From assembly GCA_036346225.1 (NCBI GenBank), contig JARFIW010001488.1:372001-436000 (forward strand): a DNA stretch of 64,000 nucleotides. Reading direction: 5' to 3'. The stretch comes from Platerodrilus igneus (Eukaryota > Arthropoda > Insecta > Coleoptera > Lycidae). The first letter of the stretch is position 1; every line of letters starts with the position of its first letter. The notes under the pieces were generated by a model. It did no database searches. It was not told the origin of the DNA and saw nothing but the letters and a program-made list of their open reading frames with translations. Made by a program: the position numbers and the translations under genes. Shown here in pieces: positions 9,334 through 19,300 of the stretch.

Positions 9334-10083
9334 TCATTTTCTCCTCAAGCCCTTTATCCCTTCCTCAATGTCCCGAATTTCAGCTTTTAGCTCCAAGTTC
9401 CGCTTTAGCTCTTCATCTAGGACTTGAATAAGCTTCTCTAGAGAGGCACTCGTATTTTTCATCTGCGCCTTCCTAGCCTCTGCCTCCAGCTTACCCTTGA
9501 GGAAGTCCCTGTAGCCCTCCAAATCTTTCATTGTAGAGGTATCAAACAAGGGCTCTGATTCGCAGATGATCCGCAGAGTGAGGGTCCTTATCTCTTCAGA
9601 TCTCTGCAAGGCATGGCTAAAAACAGTGCCTTCTTCCCCAGAAACCATCTCCGAAACTTCGCTAGCCTTTTTCATAATTGCCCAGCGTATACAGTCTCTG
9701 TTTTCCTTCCAGAAGAGCAGCCTTTTCTCGTCAGGCGGGGGCTTTTTGAAGAACTCTTTGGAGATTCTGTGGACTCTGCCTTGTAGATGAGACAGGAAGA
9801 CTCCGACAGCCTGCAATATGAAAAACATAAGCTTGCTACCTGCTCTGCACACAAAATGGAAGAACCTGATCTTGTAGAGGAAGAGAACTATAATGGGCGT
9901 AGAAACTATAACTATGCTTCCTAGCTTTACCTTGTCCATGCGAACCAGTTTATCTTCAACCCATCCCATGTAAAGGGTGCATAAGCGCCTAGCAGGGCCG
10001 AGCAGCCCCCGGGTTTTCTTCTGTGGGAGTGTCCAATCCATAGCCACGCTCTGCCGAAAATTTTTTGTCTCAAGGCGGGCCAT
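9334..10083 (-). CDS. Membrane helix plus coiled-coil protein, family member 2
   Basis: This is a 249-residue intact protein with its ATG at 10083. A basic N-terminus of about 50 residues precedes a hydrophobic helix (KLGSIVIVSTPIIVLFLY) and a second hydrophobic stretch (MFFILQAVGVFL). These are followed by an amphipathic and charged region and a C-terminal coiled coil of about 70 residues (LEKLIQVLDEELKRNLELK). The order of membrane helix, basic amphipathic linker and coiled coil matches the genes on either side, and all three lie on the same strand. I recognise no catalytic motif. The genes look like a small lineage-specific tandem cluster; sequence similarity between members is weak by eye, so common ancestry is an inference from architecture and position. 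Confidence 0.75.
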   Translation of the reverse strand: MARLETKNFRQSVAMDWTLPQKKTRGLLGPARRLCTLYMGWVEDKLVRMDKVKLGSIVIVSTPIIVLFLYKIRFFHFVCRAGSKLMFFILQAVGVFLSHLQGRVHRISKEFFKKPPPDEKRLLFWKENRDCIRWAIMKKASEVSEMVSGEEGTVFSHALQRSEEIRTLTLRIICESEPLFDTSTMKDLEGYRDFLKGKLEAEARKAQMKNTSASLEKLIQVLDEELKRNLELKAEIRDIEEGIKGLRRK

Positions 10084-10387
10084 CTGTTCCTAGCTTCTCG
10101 GCAACAGCAAGAAACAGGAAAGGAAAAGTCCAAAGATGTTATTTCCAGCCTGCTTTAATAAACCACGTATTGGAGGGCCGGGCCTCTCTGCTAGCCATTC
10201 GCAACCGCAGGACTGGGAGCCCTTTTGTTGGGCCTAGACGGATCCCGTTTCTGGAGCAGAGTTGGTTTCAGTACTTTTTGATCGAATGAGTTGTATCTTT
10301 TCTCGGCCTCCAAGATATCCACCTGCATCTTCCCAGCGCGAGATTTGCTTTCTTCGATGCCACTTCTGAGAGTTTCCTCGCCCAGCC

Positions 10388-11256
10388 TCAATTTTCTTCC
10401 TCTGCCTTAAGATCTCCGAGCTCTTCTTTTAACTTTTCATTTTTTTCTCTTTCGCTCTCGATATCAGAACTAATCCTATCATTCTGGTTTTCGAAATCCA
10501 AAGCCTTCTTTTCCAGCTCAGATTTCTTCTTCATAACTTCTTCCTCCTCTTGTTCTTTTTCGCTAACCAGAGCATCATAATTTTGTTGAGCTTGCGCTAG
10601 CCCCTCCCTCTTTCTTGCAACTTCCTCCTTCAGGAGCTGATGTCTTTGGGTAAGACTTGCCAAAAACTCTTCGATCTCCAATTCAAGTTCTCTCCTTACG
10701 GCTTTAAACTCATCATCAAACTTCTGATGTTCAGGGAACATATCTCTCGCCAGCGTTTCCAGTTTATCCAAGCAATCATTTAAGTCTGTTTCAGATGGAT
10801 TTAGCTTAATAGCATTCAATTGTTCTTTGTAATTGCTTAGAGCTTTCCCTATTTTTTCGACCGCCTCAGCGCTTCCGCCCTGAACAGTGGGGAGACTTGC
10901 GAGATATCTCTCCAACCTTCGAATTAGAGCTTCAATTCGTGTGAATAGCTTTTCAGCCTCAGTCTTCTCTCTAGAGAGGTATCTAATATGTTCCAAGAGT
11001 CCCTTGACTCTTGCTGACACTGAGATATAAGTCTTGCGGAAGGCAGGAAGGAAAAACTCCATACAGACGAAAAGAACTGCTTCTTGTAAAGCAGACTTAA
11101 CACAGCCACCAAAACAATCACACCTATGGAGACTACAATTGCTTCGTAGTTCAGAATGTATGTCTCTAAGAAGTAATTGAATAACTCCGCAGTACGTTCG
11201 CCGAAAGTTGGCTCTCTACGTGACCAATAAAAAAGGCCTCCTAGCTTCCCTAGCAT
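10388..11256 (-). CDS. Membrane helix plus coiled-coil protein, family member 3 (frameshifted)
   Basis: The ATG at 11256 (MLGKLGGLFYW) opens a frame with a strong membrane helix (AIVVSIGVIVLVAVLSLLY). At a T-run around 11056-11065 coding passes to a second frame beginning MEFFLPAFRKTYISVS. That frame encodes about 220 residues of coiled coil with a heptad pattern, including KKKSELEKKALDFENQ, and stops at 10388. A third frame, open from 10391 to 10191, continues with helix-forming sequence (LGEETLRSGIEESKSRAG), so a second slip near 10388 may extend the protein to 10191. The single helix and long coiled coil match the two downstream neighbours. Upstream lies a TATATTTAA and T8G tract resembling the one before the repeat-bearing gene. 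No function is recognised. Confidence 0.65.
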
Positions 11257-11844
11257 CGCACACAAAAAAAATTTCTCTTAAATATATTTAAATTTCCTAA
11301 ACCGGAAATCATTGTGCTGCTCCTAGAAAAAAAGCGAGGCCTTATCCCCCGAATGGCTGCTTCATTACTTGCTATTTGTGTTGCGAGCCAAAATACGCAA
11401 TGGGCCCCTGGGTCTTTTATCTGTTTCGTAAGTCTCTAAATGTTCAGCTTTTGCTTGTCTGGAGAGCCTGCCTTTTCTAGGTGAGAGAACTCTCGCATTT
11501 TGAGCTTGGTTAGTCTATGACCAAGAATATCTTTTGCCATATGAGAGACTTTCTTCTGGGCATTTATCCATAGCACAGTAAGTTCCAGGTGTGGTGGAGC
11601 GAAAAGTACTTCTGACTTGTTTTATACAGCTGCTTTCCCCAGATGTAATCATATTTTTGATGCCGCCAATGCCCTTCCTCCGCTCTATAAGCCATTTTAC
11701 TGAGAAAACTTAAGCATGGCGGGCTAAAAGTTCTTTATTAAAGGCAAGTGGGCTGGGCGGTTCTTTTTCCTCCTCCAAATTATGTGCGGACACTTCTGAG
11801 AGAGCCCTGCAAGCCACCTGTGCTCCTAGAAGCCCCCCTTGCTC
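11257..11844. other. Long intergenic stretch
   Basis: About 590 bp with no supported gene, the longest clean gap in the window. Near 11275-11295 it holds an A/T-rich block (AAATATATTTAAATTT) directly upstream of the minus-strand coiled-coil gene, a likely promoter. I see no tRNA, rRNA-like segment or repeat in the remainder. Confidence 0.5.
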
Positions 11845-12102
11845 TCACACTTTTTTCCTTTTCTGCTTCTCTCTCTTTCTAAGCCTCCTCAGAGCCCCTG
11901 TTTCTGCGGCCTCTTCTCGAAGACGCTTGTCCTCGGCCCAGCGCTCTTTCTGGCGCTTGTAAGGAATGCAGACAGGCTTGAAGGGCAGTCCAAGAGAGGC
12001 CAGGCGCCTCTTCATGCTCCTGATGTGCTCCGATCCGCTGGTGCCCTTGCTCACGCCCCTGTCTATTTCTCGCGCGAGCTTCTTTATTTCCCGCTGTGTC
12101 AT
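11845..12102 (-). CDS. Small basic protein, unknown
   Basis: This is an 85-residue protein with its ATG at 12102 and an intact frame. It is strongly basic throughout, with a central hydrophobic patch (LGLPFKPVCIPY) and a C-terminal Lys/Arg run (RRLRKREKQKRKK) that would act as a nuclear or nucleolar signal. Composition and size suggest a ribosome-biogenesis or RNA-binding factor, but I cannot name a family. It is divergent from the cap methyltransferase, with only 9 bp between the two start codons. That tight spacing and the shared A/T tract support it as a real gene. Confidence 0.6.
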   Translation of the reverse strand: MTQREIKKLAREIDRGVSKGTSGSEHIRSMKRRLASLGLPFKPVCIPYKRQKERWAEDKRLREEAAETGALRRLRKREKQKRKKV

Positions 12103-12111
12103 AATTTTTTA
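12103..12111. promoter_or_regulatory. Shared A/T start tract of a divergent gene pair
   Basis: The nine bases AATTTTTTT... between two opposite ATG codons are almost pure A/T. An AAATTT-like element next to start codons is a reported microsporidian signal. The same arrangement recurs at 34349 and 60551, so it is probably part of the transcription or translation start context for both genes. Confidence 0.45.
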
Positions 12112-13083
12112 TGGACGAAGTTGCAAAACACTACAACAACATAAAGGCCCTTGGCAGGAGGAGAGAAACGCTTCTGCGATCCTGAAGATCCGGGGGGCAA
12201 ACAACTTCGTCAAGGCCAAGATTACGGAGGATTACGTCGCGCCGGGAGACACGGTCATGGATCTTGGGTGCGGAAAGGGCGGGGACTTGCGGAAAATGGA
12301 GCGCAGGAAGATCCGCAGGTACTATGGGTATGACATCGCAGATCAGTCGATTGAGGAGGCCCGGCGGAGGGCAAGGGGCCTTTCCTTTGAAGTGTTTCTG
12401 GAGACCAAAGACGTGTACAGAGAGAGAATAGACATTTCCCCGGTGGACAAGATTGTGTCGCAGTTCAGCTTCCACTACGCGTTCTCCTCGCTCGAGAACC
12501 TTAGGATTGCGCTCGAGAACGTCCAGCGAAATCTGAAAGAGGGAGGGCTTTTCGTTGTAACTGTTCCGAGCGAGCAAACCATAAAGAGGAGGAGAGGCAG
12601 GTATGAAACAGCTTTGGAAACAAGCACTACAGGATCGAGTTTCCGGAAAAGAGAAGTGAAGGAAGCAAGGAGGAGGCGCCTCTTCTCGCAGAGCACGAAA
12701 AAAAGAAGATTCAAGAGATGAGTGACGAGGACCGCGCAAGCGATTTTGCTCTGCGAGCAGGCAGGTACATCTTCTATCTCCAGGAAGCTCTGTCTGGGTG
12801 TCCCGAATACCTTGTTCCAGAAGAAGTTTTCTTGAGGGAGGCAGGAAGGGCTGGGCTGGCTCTCGTTCGCTCGGAGGAGTTTCTTTCTCTCCTAAACAGA
12901 TACATGAAGCAAGACAGGCCGCTCTACAACAGAATGGTTCGCGGCCGCTTGAATGCGGAAGAGGTGGCTGTGGTCGAGCTGTACAGGTTGATGGTCTTTA
13001 GTAAAAGCAGTAAGGCGGATGGAGTCTTCTTGGGCAAAGCGCAGCTCGATAGGCGTGCCACGAACCTTGAGGCAAATAGCTAG
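12112..13083 (+). CDS. ABD1: mRNA cap guanine-N7 methyltransferase (two frameshifts)
   Basis: This SAM-dependent enzyme methylates the mRNA cap guanine. The ATG at 12112 encodes MDEVAKHYNNIKALG, the N-terminal cap-binding start of the family. A slip in the GG of CTTGGCAGG near 12154 moves coding to the frame with KIRGANNFVKAKI and the SAM motif VMDLGCGKGGDL, then FSFHYAFSS. A second slip in the AAA near 12606 returns to the first frame with NSFGNKHYRIEFPE and then YIFYLQEALSGCPEYLVPEE, the conserved C-terminal half. Adding one base at each run yields one continuous protein of about 324 residues, the expected size for this small family form. The two apparent ORFs overlap and neither is complete alone. 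It ends 40 bp before uS12 on the same strand. Confidence 0.92.
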
Positions 13084-13123
13084 GCGAGCAGGGCGGAGAT
13101 AAATATTTTTTATTTTGCTTCCC

Positions 13124-13546
13124 ATGCTTGGACTTTACTGTGGAGGGCTGCTCAAGAGAAGACAGCTCATCAAGAGGAGAGCGGATCTCAAGTACAGGAG
13201 AAGACTCCAGGGGAGGAAGTACCACCACGACCCAATCCGAGGAGCGCCCCAGGCAAAGGGCATTGTGATTGAGAAAATCGGGGTTGAGGCAAAGCAGCCT
13301 AACTCTGCCATTAGAAAGGCCGTCAGAATCCAGCTCATTAAGAACGGAAAGAAGATTACTGCGTATGTGCCGAAGGACGGTCTGCTGAACAGCATAGAAA
13401 CAAACGACACGGTGACAATCGAGGGATTTGGAAACAAGGGGAAATCCAAGGGAGACATTCCGGGAATCCGGTTTAAGGTAAGCAAAATCGGGGACGATTC
13501 TGTGGCAGCAGTCTACAGGGGAAAGAGCGACAGGACCTCAAGATAA
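13124..13546 (+). CDS. RPS23: 40S ribosomal protein uS12 (RPS23)
   Basis: This is a 140-residue ribosomal protein of the decoding centre. The start is the ATG at 13124, since the codon at 13115 is TTG. The core shows GAPQAKGIVIEKIGVEAK, the invariant KQPNSAIRK loop, LIKNGKKITAYVPKDG, and GDIPGIRFKVSK, which are all uS12 hallmarks. The N-terminus is more divergent than usual (LKRRQLIKRRADLKYRRR). No intron is evident at the 5' end, where microsporidian ribosomal protein genes sometimes carry one. The frame is intact. Confidence 0.96.
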   Translation: MLGLYCGGLLKRRQLIKRRADLKYRRRLQGRKYHHDPIRGAPQAKGIVIEKIGVEAKQPNSAIRKAVRIQLIKNGKKITAYVPKDGLLNSIETNDTVTIEGFGNKGKSKGDIPGIRFKVSKIGDDSVAAVYRGKSDRTSR

Positions 13547-13670
13547 ATAAACTCCTTCCCACCAGCACTAGATATTCGGATTGTAGATGCTATTTCCCAG
13601 GTATTGTCTCAAGAGTCTTAGTCTGCTCAAAACGAAAGCTTGGGGCTCATCAAAGTGCCGGCATTTATTT

Positions 13671-14357
13671 CTACTTCTCGTTGAGGGACTTCCTCAGGGC
13701 CTCTTGTAAGACGGCGTCTTCTCCGTCTTCCGAGCTTCCCGGGCCCTTGGCCTCAAGAGACATTTTTAATGCCAAGGCCAGCTCCGGATCTGCTTCTTCC
13801 TCTGGGCTCTCGCGCAGGGCAGTCCTGACCATCTCCTCAAAGTCGTCCTCCCTCCGCACAGGAACGCACGTGAACTCGGAGCTTTCCTCCACGGAGGCAG
13901 AGAGCTTCTCATAGTGCTCGAGGGCCTCTCCGAAGAGCACAGCCCGGACAGAAATGTTGTGTGCAAGCGCCTCGCTGATAGAGGAGGCAAGGGTTTCGAG
14001 GTTTTCTTCTGAGAGAGGAGAGCCTAGGAATACAAGGATGCTCTGGCTCGTGTGTGTTCTGAACTTGAGTGCCATCTGTGCAATGGGGACGGCCTCGGAT
14101 GCAGAAAGAGTGCTGTCTTTCTTGATCGAGTGCATGTATGTGTAGAGGGTGGATCGATCTGTTGTGGGCGAGACGATTTTCGTGGTGAGCTTTCTTCCGA
14201 GAGTCATTATTCCTATCGTGGACTCTGTGTTGTCCACAAGTCTTCCGGAGATGATTCTCTTGACGGCCTCAACCTGAGAGACAAGTCTCCCCTTCCCATA
14301 GTCCTGGTTTATGCTGTACATTGAGTTGTCTAGTATGACCATGAGATCGCTCTTCAT
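13671..14357 (-). CDS. RPN10: 26S proteasome regulatory subunit Rpn10
   Basis: This 228-residue ubiquitin receptor of the proteasome regulatory particle has an N-terminal von Willebrand A domain at residues 1-185. It starts near MVILDNSMYSINQDYGKGR, the degenerate MIDAS of Rpn10, with GIMTLG and ILVFLGSPL strands. A ubiquitin-interacting motif, DPELALALKMSLEA, follows at about residue 195, and a second, weaker helix (AVLQEALRKSLNEK) ends the protein. ATG is at 14357. It is divergent from the small gene at 14393 and convergent with uS12. RPN7 at 20289 is another lid/base component in the window. Confidence 0.94.
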   Translation of the reverse strand: MKSDLMVILDNSMYSINQDYGKGRLVSQVEAVKRIISGRLVDNTESTIGIMTLGRKLTTKIVSPTTDRSTLYTYMHSIKKDSTLSASEAVPIAQMALKFRTHTSQSILVFLGSPLSEENLETLASSISEALAHNISVRAVLFGEALEHYEKLSASVEESSEFTCVPVRREDDFEEMVRTALRESPEEEADPELALALKMSLEAKGPGSSEDGEDAVLQEALRKSLNEK

Positions 14358-14392
14358 AAAACAAAGAAATTAAAATTGTTTTATAAGCTGGA

Positions 14393-14719
14393 ATGAAACG
14401 GTACATAGAGGAGATAAAGAGCAGCCTCCAGCGAGTGCGGTACGATGGGAGCGGCAAAAAGAAGGAAATAGAGATGTACTCAGACAGATACACGCCCAGG
14501 GGGGAAAGCGAGGAAAAGAAGATGCAGGAGTTGGAGGACCGCTTTCCTGAGGAGCTTCTGCGGGCAGGATTTGGGTACGGCATGGAAAGCAAGTCGCAGG
14601 GATCGAGGGGAGTGAGGTTTTCCTCGAAGAAGAAGGAAGTTCCTCTCCAAGGAGAGTCTTCGGAGAGCAGCGGGGAAGGGGCAGAAGAGGACTGGGAGGA
14701 GGTGAGTGAGTACAGCTAG
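14393..14719 (+). CDS. Small acidic protein, unknown
   Basis: This 108-residue intact frame starts with ATG 35 bp from the divergent RPN10 start. The N-terminal half is charged and helical (MKRYIEEIKSSLQRVRYDG), with a short FPEELLRAGFGYGM patch in the middle. The C-terminal third is Ser/Glu-rich and acidic (SSESSGEGAEEDWEEVSEY) and likely disordered. No domain is recognised. Codon-like structure and position between two conserved genes favour a real gene. Confidence 0.55.
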   Translation: MKRYIEEIKSSLQRVRYDGSGKKKEIEMYSDRYTPRGESEEKKMQELEDRFPEELLRAGFGYGMESKSQGSRGVRFSSKKKEVPLQGESSESSGEGAEEDWEEVSEYS

Positions 14720-14827
14720 AGAGGAGGGCTGGGCTATAGGTTTCCGTGTATAATAAACTCCGCCATCTATTCCCCCAGGAGGACTATTAGGGGTCTAGAC
14801 ATAAAACAAAAATATTTTTTGTCCCTG

Positions 14828-16240
14828 ATGACAATTATGAAAATGGAGGGCTACAAGCACAGAGCTCTGAAAGATATATGCGTAGAGGACATAGGGAAAA
14901 AGCTTTCCACTTTTGGGTGGATCAGCATGGTAAGAGGCCAGAAGACAATACGGTTCGTCAACCTTTCTGCGCAGTTCAAGACAATGAAGTGCCTCTTTGA
15001 GATGGACACTCCAGAGAAGAGGGCGTGCCTGAACTGGACAAAAAACACATCGATGAGGGTGTATGGCGTGGCCCGCGAGAACAAGCGCACAGAAGACATG
15101 CATCTCTATCCGTTCGAGTTCCATATCGAGGCGTACGAAATTGCAGGTGAGAAGGCTGCTCCGGGGTTCCAGATCGAGAAGAGATCAACAAACCCGCAGT
15201 TCATCTTCGACAACATGCATCTTCTCGTCAGAGAGCCGGAGCGACAACTGTTCCTCAAAACACGGGCAACGCTGCTCAGGATTGTCAGAGAGTACTACTA
15301 CGAAAAGGACTTTCTTGAGGTGACGCCCCCAACCCTTGTGCAGACGCAGGTCGAGGGAGGCAGCACGCTCTTCGAGGTAAAGTATTTCGACGATAGCGCA
15401 TACCTCACACAGTCCTCCCAGCTCTATCTCGAAACGGTAGTCCCTGTTGCCATGAAGGCGTACTGCGTTGCCCCGTCCTATCGCGCAGAAAAGAGTCGGA
15501 CTGCGCGGCACCTGAGCGAGTACACGCACGTGGAGGCAGAGATGGCAGATATCGTTTTTGAAGACCTTCTTTCCGAGATCGAGGACCTGATGGTCTATGT
15601 AATTTCCAAGTTTAGGGAGCTCTGCAGAAAGGACATCCTTGCGGTTTTTCCGGATTATGTTTTCCCAGAAATTCCCTCGAAGCCCTTTGTGCAAGTCACA
15701 TACGAAGAGGCTATAAGAAGTCTTGTTGAGCACAAGGACAAGAAGCCCGTTTACAAGGAGGAGGTGAGCCAGCTCGACGACGACAAGCCGCGGGAGGTGG
15801 AGAAGTGGGTGCCGTACGAGATGGGAGACGATATCCCTGACTCTGGCGAGGCAATAATCCAGCAGCGCTTTGGAAGAGGAGACCCCATGTTCCTCACGAA
15901 GTTCCCTGCCCATCTGAAGAGCTTCTACATGGAGAAGTGCAAGGAGGACAGAGCATACACAAACAGCTGTGACTTGCTCTACCCAGGCGTGGGGGAGACA
16001 GTTGGGGGATCCATGAGGATACACAACTACGACGAGCTGATCGAGGCATTTAAAAGCGAAGGGATTTCCCCCGAGCCCTACAAGTTCTACACAGACCAGG
16101 CTCTGTACGGGCCATGTTCCCACGGGGGGTATGGGCTGGGCTTCGAGAGACTCTGCATGGGGCTTCTTGGTGAGAGGATTGTTCCAAACGTAAAGTATGC
16201 GTGTCTCTACCACCGGGTTATGGGGAGGTGCAGACCTTAA
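14828..16240 (+). CDS. NRS1: Asparaginyl-tRNA synthetase, cytosolic
   Basis: This 470-residue class IIb aminoacyl-tRNA synthetase charges tRNA-Asn. The first ATG is at 14828 (MTIMKMEG). The N-terminal OB-fold anticodon-binding domain covers residues 20-115 (FGWISMVRGQKTIRFVNL). The catalytic domain follows, with motif 2 in SYRAEKSRTARHLSEYTHVE, the AspRS/AsnRS-type GGSMRIHNYDEL, and motif 3 in GYGLGFERLCMGLLG. The QTQVEGGSTLFEVKYF segment with QSSQLYLE fits AsnRS rather than AspRS. Length is short for eukaryotic AsnRS because the usual N-terminal appendix is missing, which is normal in reduced genomes. The frame is intact. Confidence 0.95.
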   Translation: MTIMKMEGYKHRALKDICVEDIGKKLSTFGWISMVRGQKTIRFVNLSAQFKTMKCLFEMDTPEKRACLNWTKNTSMRVYGVARENKRTEDMHLYPFEFHIEAYEIAGEKAAPGFQIEKRSTNPQFIFDNMHLLVREPERQLFLKTRATLLRIVREYYYEKDFLEVTPPTLVQTQVEGGSTLFEVKYFDDSAYLTQSSQLYLETVVPVAMKAYCVAPSYRAEKSRTARHLSEYTHVEAEMADIVFEDLLSEIEDLMVYVISKFRELCRKDILAVFPDYVFPEIPSKPFVQVTYEEAIRSLVEHKDKKPVYKEEVSQLDDDKPREVEKWVPYEMGDDIPDSGEAIIQQRFGRGDPMFLTKFPAHLKSFYMEKCKEDRAYTNSCDLLYPGVGETVGGSMRIHNYDELIEAFKSEGISPEPYKFYTDQALYGPCSHGGYGLGFERLCMGLLGERIVPNVKYACLYHRVMGRCRP

Positions 16241-16389
16241 TAAAGCAGCGTGCTCTTTCTCAAGAATTTTATTGAGCAGGGTTGCAATTCTCTGCTTCTT
16301 TCCTTGTTACCGCAAAACGCGAAAATACTCCATTTATTGGTCTCTGGGCCATCGGGACGTCTTCTAGCCTTTTCGACGTTCTTATTCTC

Positions 16390-19300
16390 CTAGATCTTGC
16401 TGTATGGAGAAATCCCTGTGGCCTGCTCTATGGCCTCCATAAGCCTCTCTGCTGCTGCCCGGCTCTTCTGTGAGGAAGACTCGAGAAGCAGCGAAAAGTA
16501 TGGAGCACTTGGCCCAATGAGGGACTCCATCTCCTTCCTATTCGCCAAATAAGACCTCTCGAGGATTGCAAACGTCTTCTTGTCTCTTCTCTTGACAAGA
16601 TCTTTCAGGATAGAGTGGTTCATCTCCTCTGCATCTTCTCTCCTGCTGCGCAGAAGTGCAAGAAGGAGGGATGCAAGCATCTGCGGAACATCTCCCTCGC
16701 TGCTCTCGCAAAGGAGCGCTTGCGTGAGGATCTCTCTGTGCTTAAACATTCCCTCTCCTCCTCCCGCGTAATAAGAGGCAAGCAGGGTATACACAGGAGA
16801 GTGGGCGTGTAGCATAAGCTGCTGCATCATAAACTCTTCTACCCTCGAGTACACAAACCTCAGGAGAGCTGCTCCCTGTCCGTGGAGGGACATCGAGTGC
16901 ACTGCATCAATAAACTGCTCTGTAACTCCTCCACATGTGGCAACAAGAGAAACAATGGCCTTCCTTGCATCAGCCTCTGGGAGGGAGAGAAGCAGGGCAG
17001 TGACAGCAGAGACAGCCCGCTTTTCCGAAAAGTTGGTTCTCTCCAAAAGGAACAAGGCAAGATCTGCCAGAGACTCTCTTGCCGCTTTCTGGGAGTCTTC
17101 CAGAGACGTGTGCTTGAAGTATTTCCTGATCATTGCGTAAAGCACGTTTCTCCGTTGCTCGTCGCTTTCATTTCCCAGGACTCTTTTTGCTGCAAGCGCG
17201 AAGAGCCTTGGCTCAACTAGCCTCAATCTCTCCGCAATCAGTGCTCGCTGCTTTTTTTTCCTAAGAGCTATGATATACTCAAAGATTTCCTGAAGGTATG
17301 GGCCAAGGAGGTTCTTCATTCTTCCGATGAAGTTTGCGAGGACCAGACTCCTTGCTCTTCCCACATGGACGAACATCCTCTTCATGAGCTGGGGGAGAAT
17401 CTGCATAAGCCTTCCTTGAAGAGCGCCCTTTCTCCTGATGAGCCGGAGGATAATTTCGTCTCCCCTCTCGGAGGGCTTTCTAAAGAAATGCTTTATAATA
17501 GCGATCTTTGCAGATGAGCAAATGCCCTGAGGATTGCTTATACATGCCCTAATAAGCACAGGGTCATATATGTTCTTTCGCAGCGCCACATAGAGGAGAG
17601 AAGGAGAGTCTTTTGACGAAGACATGGCGAGGCTCCTGAGTATGAGGTACTTTCTTCTGTCCCCTGCCTCGCTCATTTTAGAAATAAGCATCTCGGTGGC
17701 TCCTTCCTGCAAAAGACGCGCGACAGGTCCTCCAATTTCCGCGCGAAGACCTTTCTCGGTGGCAACAACAACAAGGTCTATAAATTCAGGAGAAGCCTCT
17801 GCAAAGTTGTTTACGAGGAAGAGAAGACAGGGGAGCGAATTGTCGTCGAACAGCCTGATGAGTGCATCGAGGGAGAGGCTCTTAAAGACAGAGAGAATGC
17901 TTTCCCCGTGCCCACTCTCCACATACCCTTTGAAAACTCTCTTCTGATTTGTCTCCGATAGGGAAGAAAACAGAAGGCGGACTGTCCTGTCCATCACAAA
18001 AAAGAGCTGCCTGCTTTCTTCCTCTTTCAGAAAAGCTTTTCCCCGAGCAGCTGGACAGCCCTCTCCACGAGGACATCTTCGCTTTTCAGGAAGAGGTCTG
18101 AGTACTTCCCAATAAACTCAACAAGAAGACTTATGTCTCCGCGCAGGAGAAGAGAAAGGATATGCCTGGAAAGAGTGTTCGTGTTTCTCTTCCCAGAGAG
18201 GTCTCCCACAAGAGAACAAACGAGCGGCAGAGCGCGCAGACTCTCTCCATTCACTATTCTGACCAGTATCCGCGCAAGATACAGGTCGAACCTGCTATGG
18301 TCTGCGGCCTGGAGCGCTTTTGCAAGAAGCTTTTGATTTGCTGCGGAGGAAAGCTCGCTCTGTCCAGAGACAGTTGAGAGGAGCGCGTGTTCCAGAAGCG
18401 CAGGAAGAACCTCGGCGGAGGACCCTGCTGCCTTTGCGAGCTTTGCAAAGAGCGGGAGAGAGAAATCTGCAGCAATCTTTGATGCTTTGGATGCATCCTG
18501 CAGATTGGATATGTCCTTCTGCTTGAGGTATGCCAAAACCTTCTTCCTCACGACCTCTGTGTTTTCTGAGATGCATTTTCCCACTGCCACATACTCTCTA
18601 TGCTGATCTACAATCTGCAGGTACTTCTGGATGTTCTCAGCAAGAAGCACGCGCGGAGCATTTTCCAGAAACGCATCCATCTCTCCCTCCTCTATGAAGG
18701 CAGCAAGCTCTTTCCACGTTTTCCTGCTTCTTATTTCTCTGCCAAGTTGCTCCCGCGAAAGGAGCTTTTTTACTTCTCCAATCCTGAGAAGATAGACGTT
18801 CCTCTGGGAAATAAGCCTCAGGGCTGCTTCCACAAGAACCTCGCTGCAGAGAAGAGCCATGACTTCGTCCAGGTCCACTTTGGTAGAGAGAGCGCTCTCA
18901 CTCTCTTCCCCAGCCTGTCTCCTCACCTGCTCTCTTCCTTCCAGAGAAAGCCCTGAAAGCATGCCTGTCTCGTGCTCGTAGAAAAGGAGCACAGAAAGAG
19001 CAAGGAATTTCTTCTCTCCAAGAAGAGACATGAGCTGCACACAGCCTTCCTTGTGAGAGATTGCAGCTCCAAGCACGCCTTTCTTTTCTGCAACAGCAGT
19101 AAGGAAAGCCTCTAGACCTTCTCTGTGTACCACCTGCACAAGCACCTTTGCAGCAACTGCAGGATGGACAGAGGTGTCCAGACACCCCAGGAGCCGTAGA
19201 GGATCTATCCTACATGCCTCGCCTGCATTTCCCGTTTCCAGGTACCTCTTATACGCATGCCCAAACTCTTTCCTCACAGAGCTTCTTTCTAAAAGTGACC

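Noticed and set aside
15185..16213. A 342-residue minus-strand open frame
   Set aside because: It is antisense to the intact AsnRS gene and has no recognisable domain.
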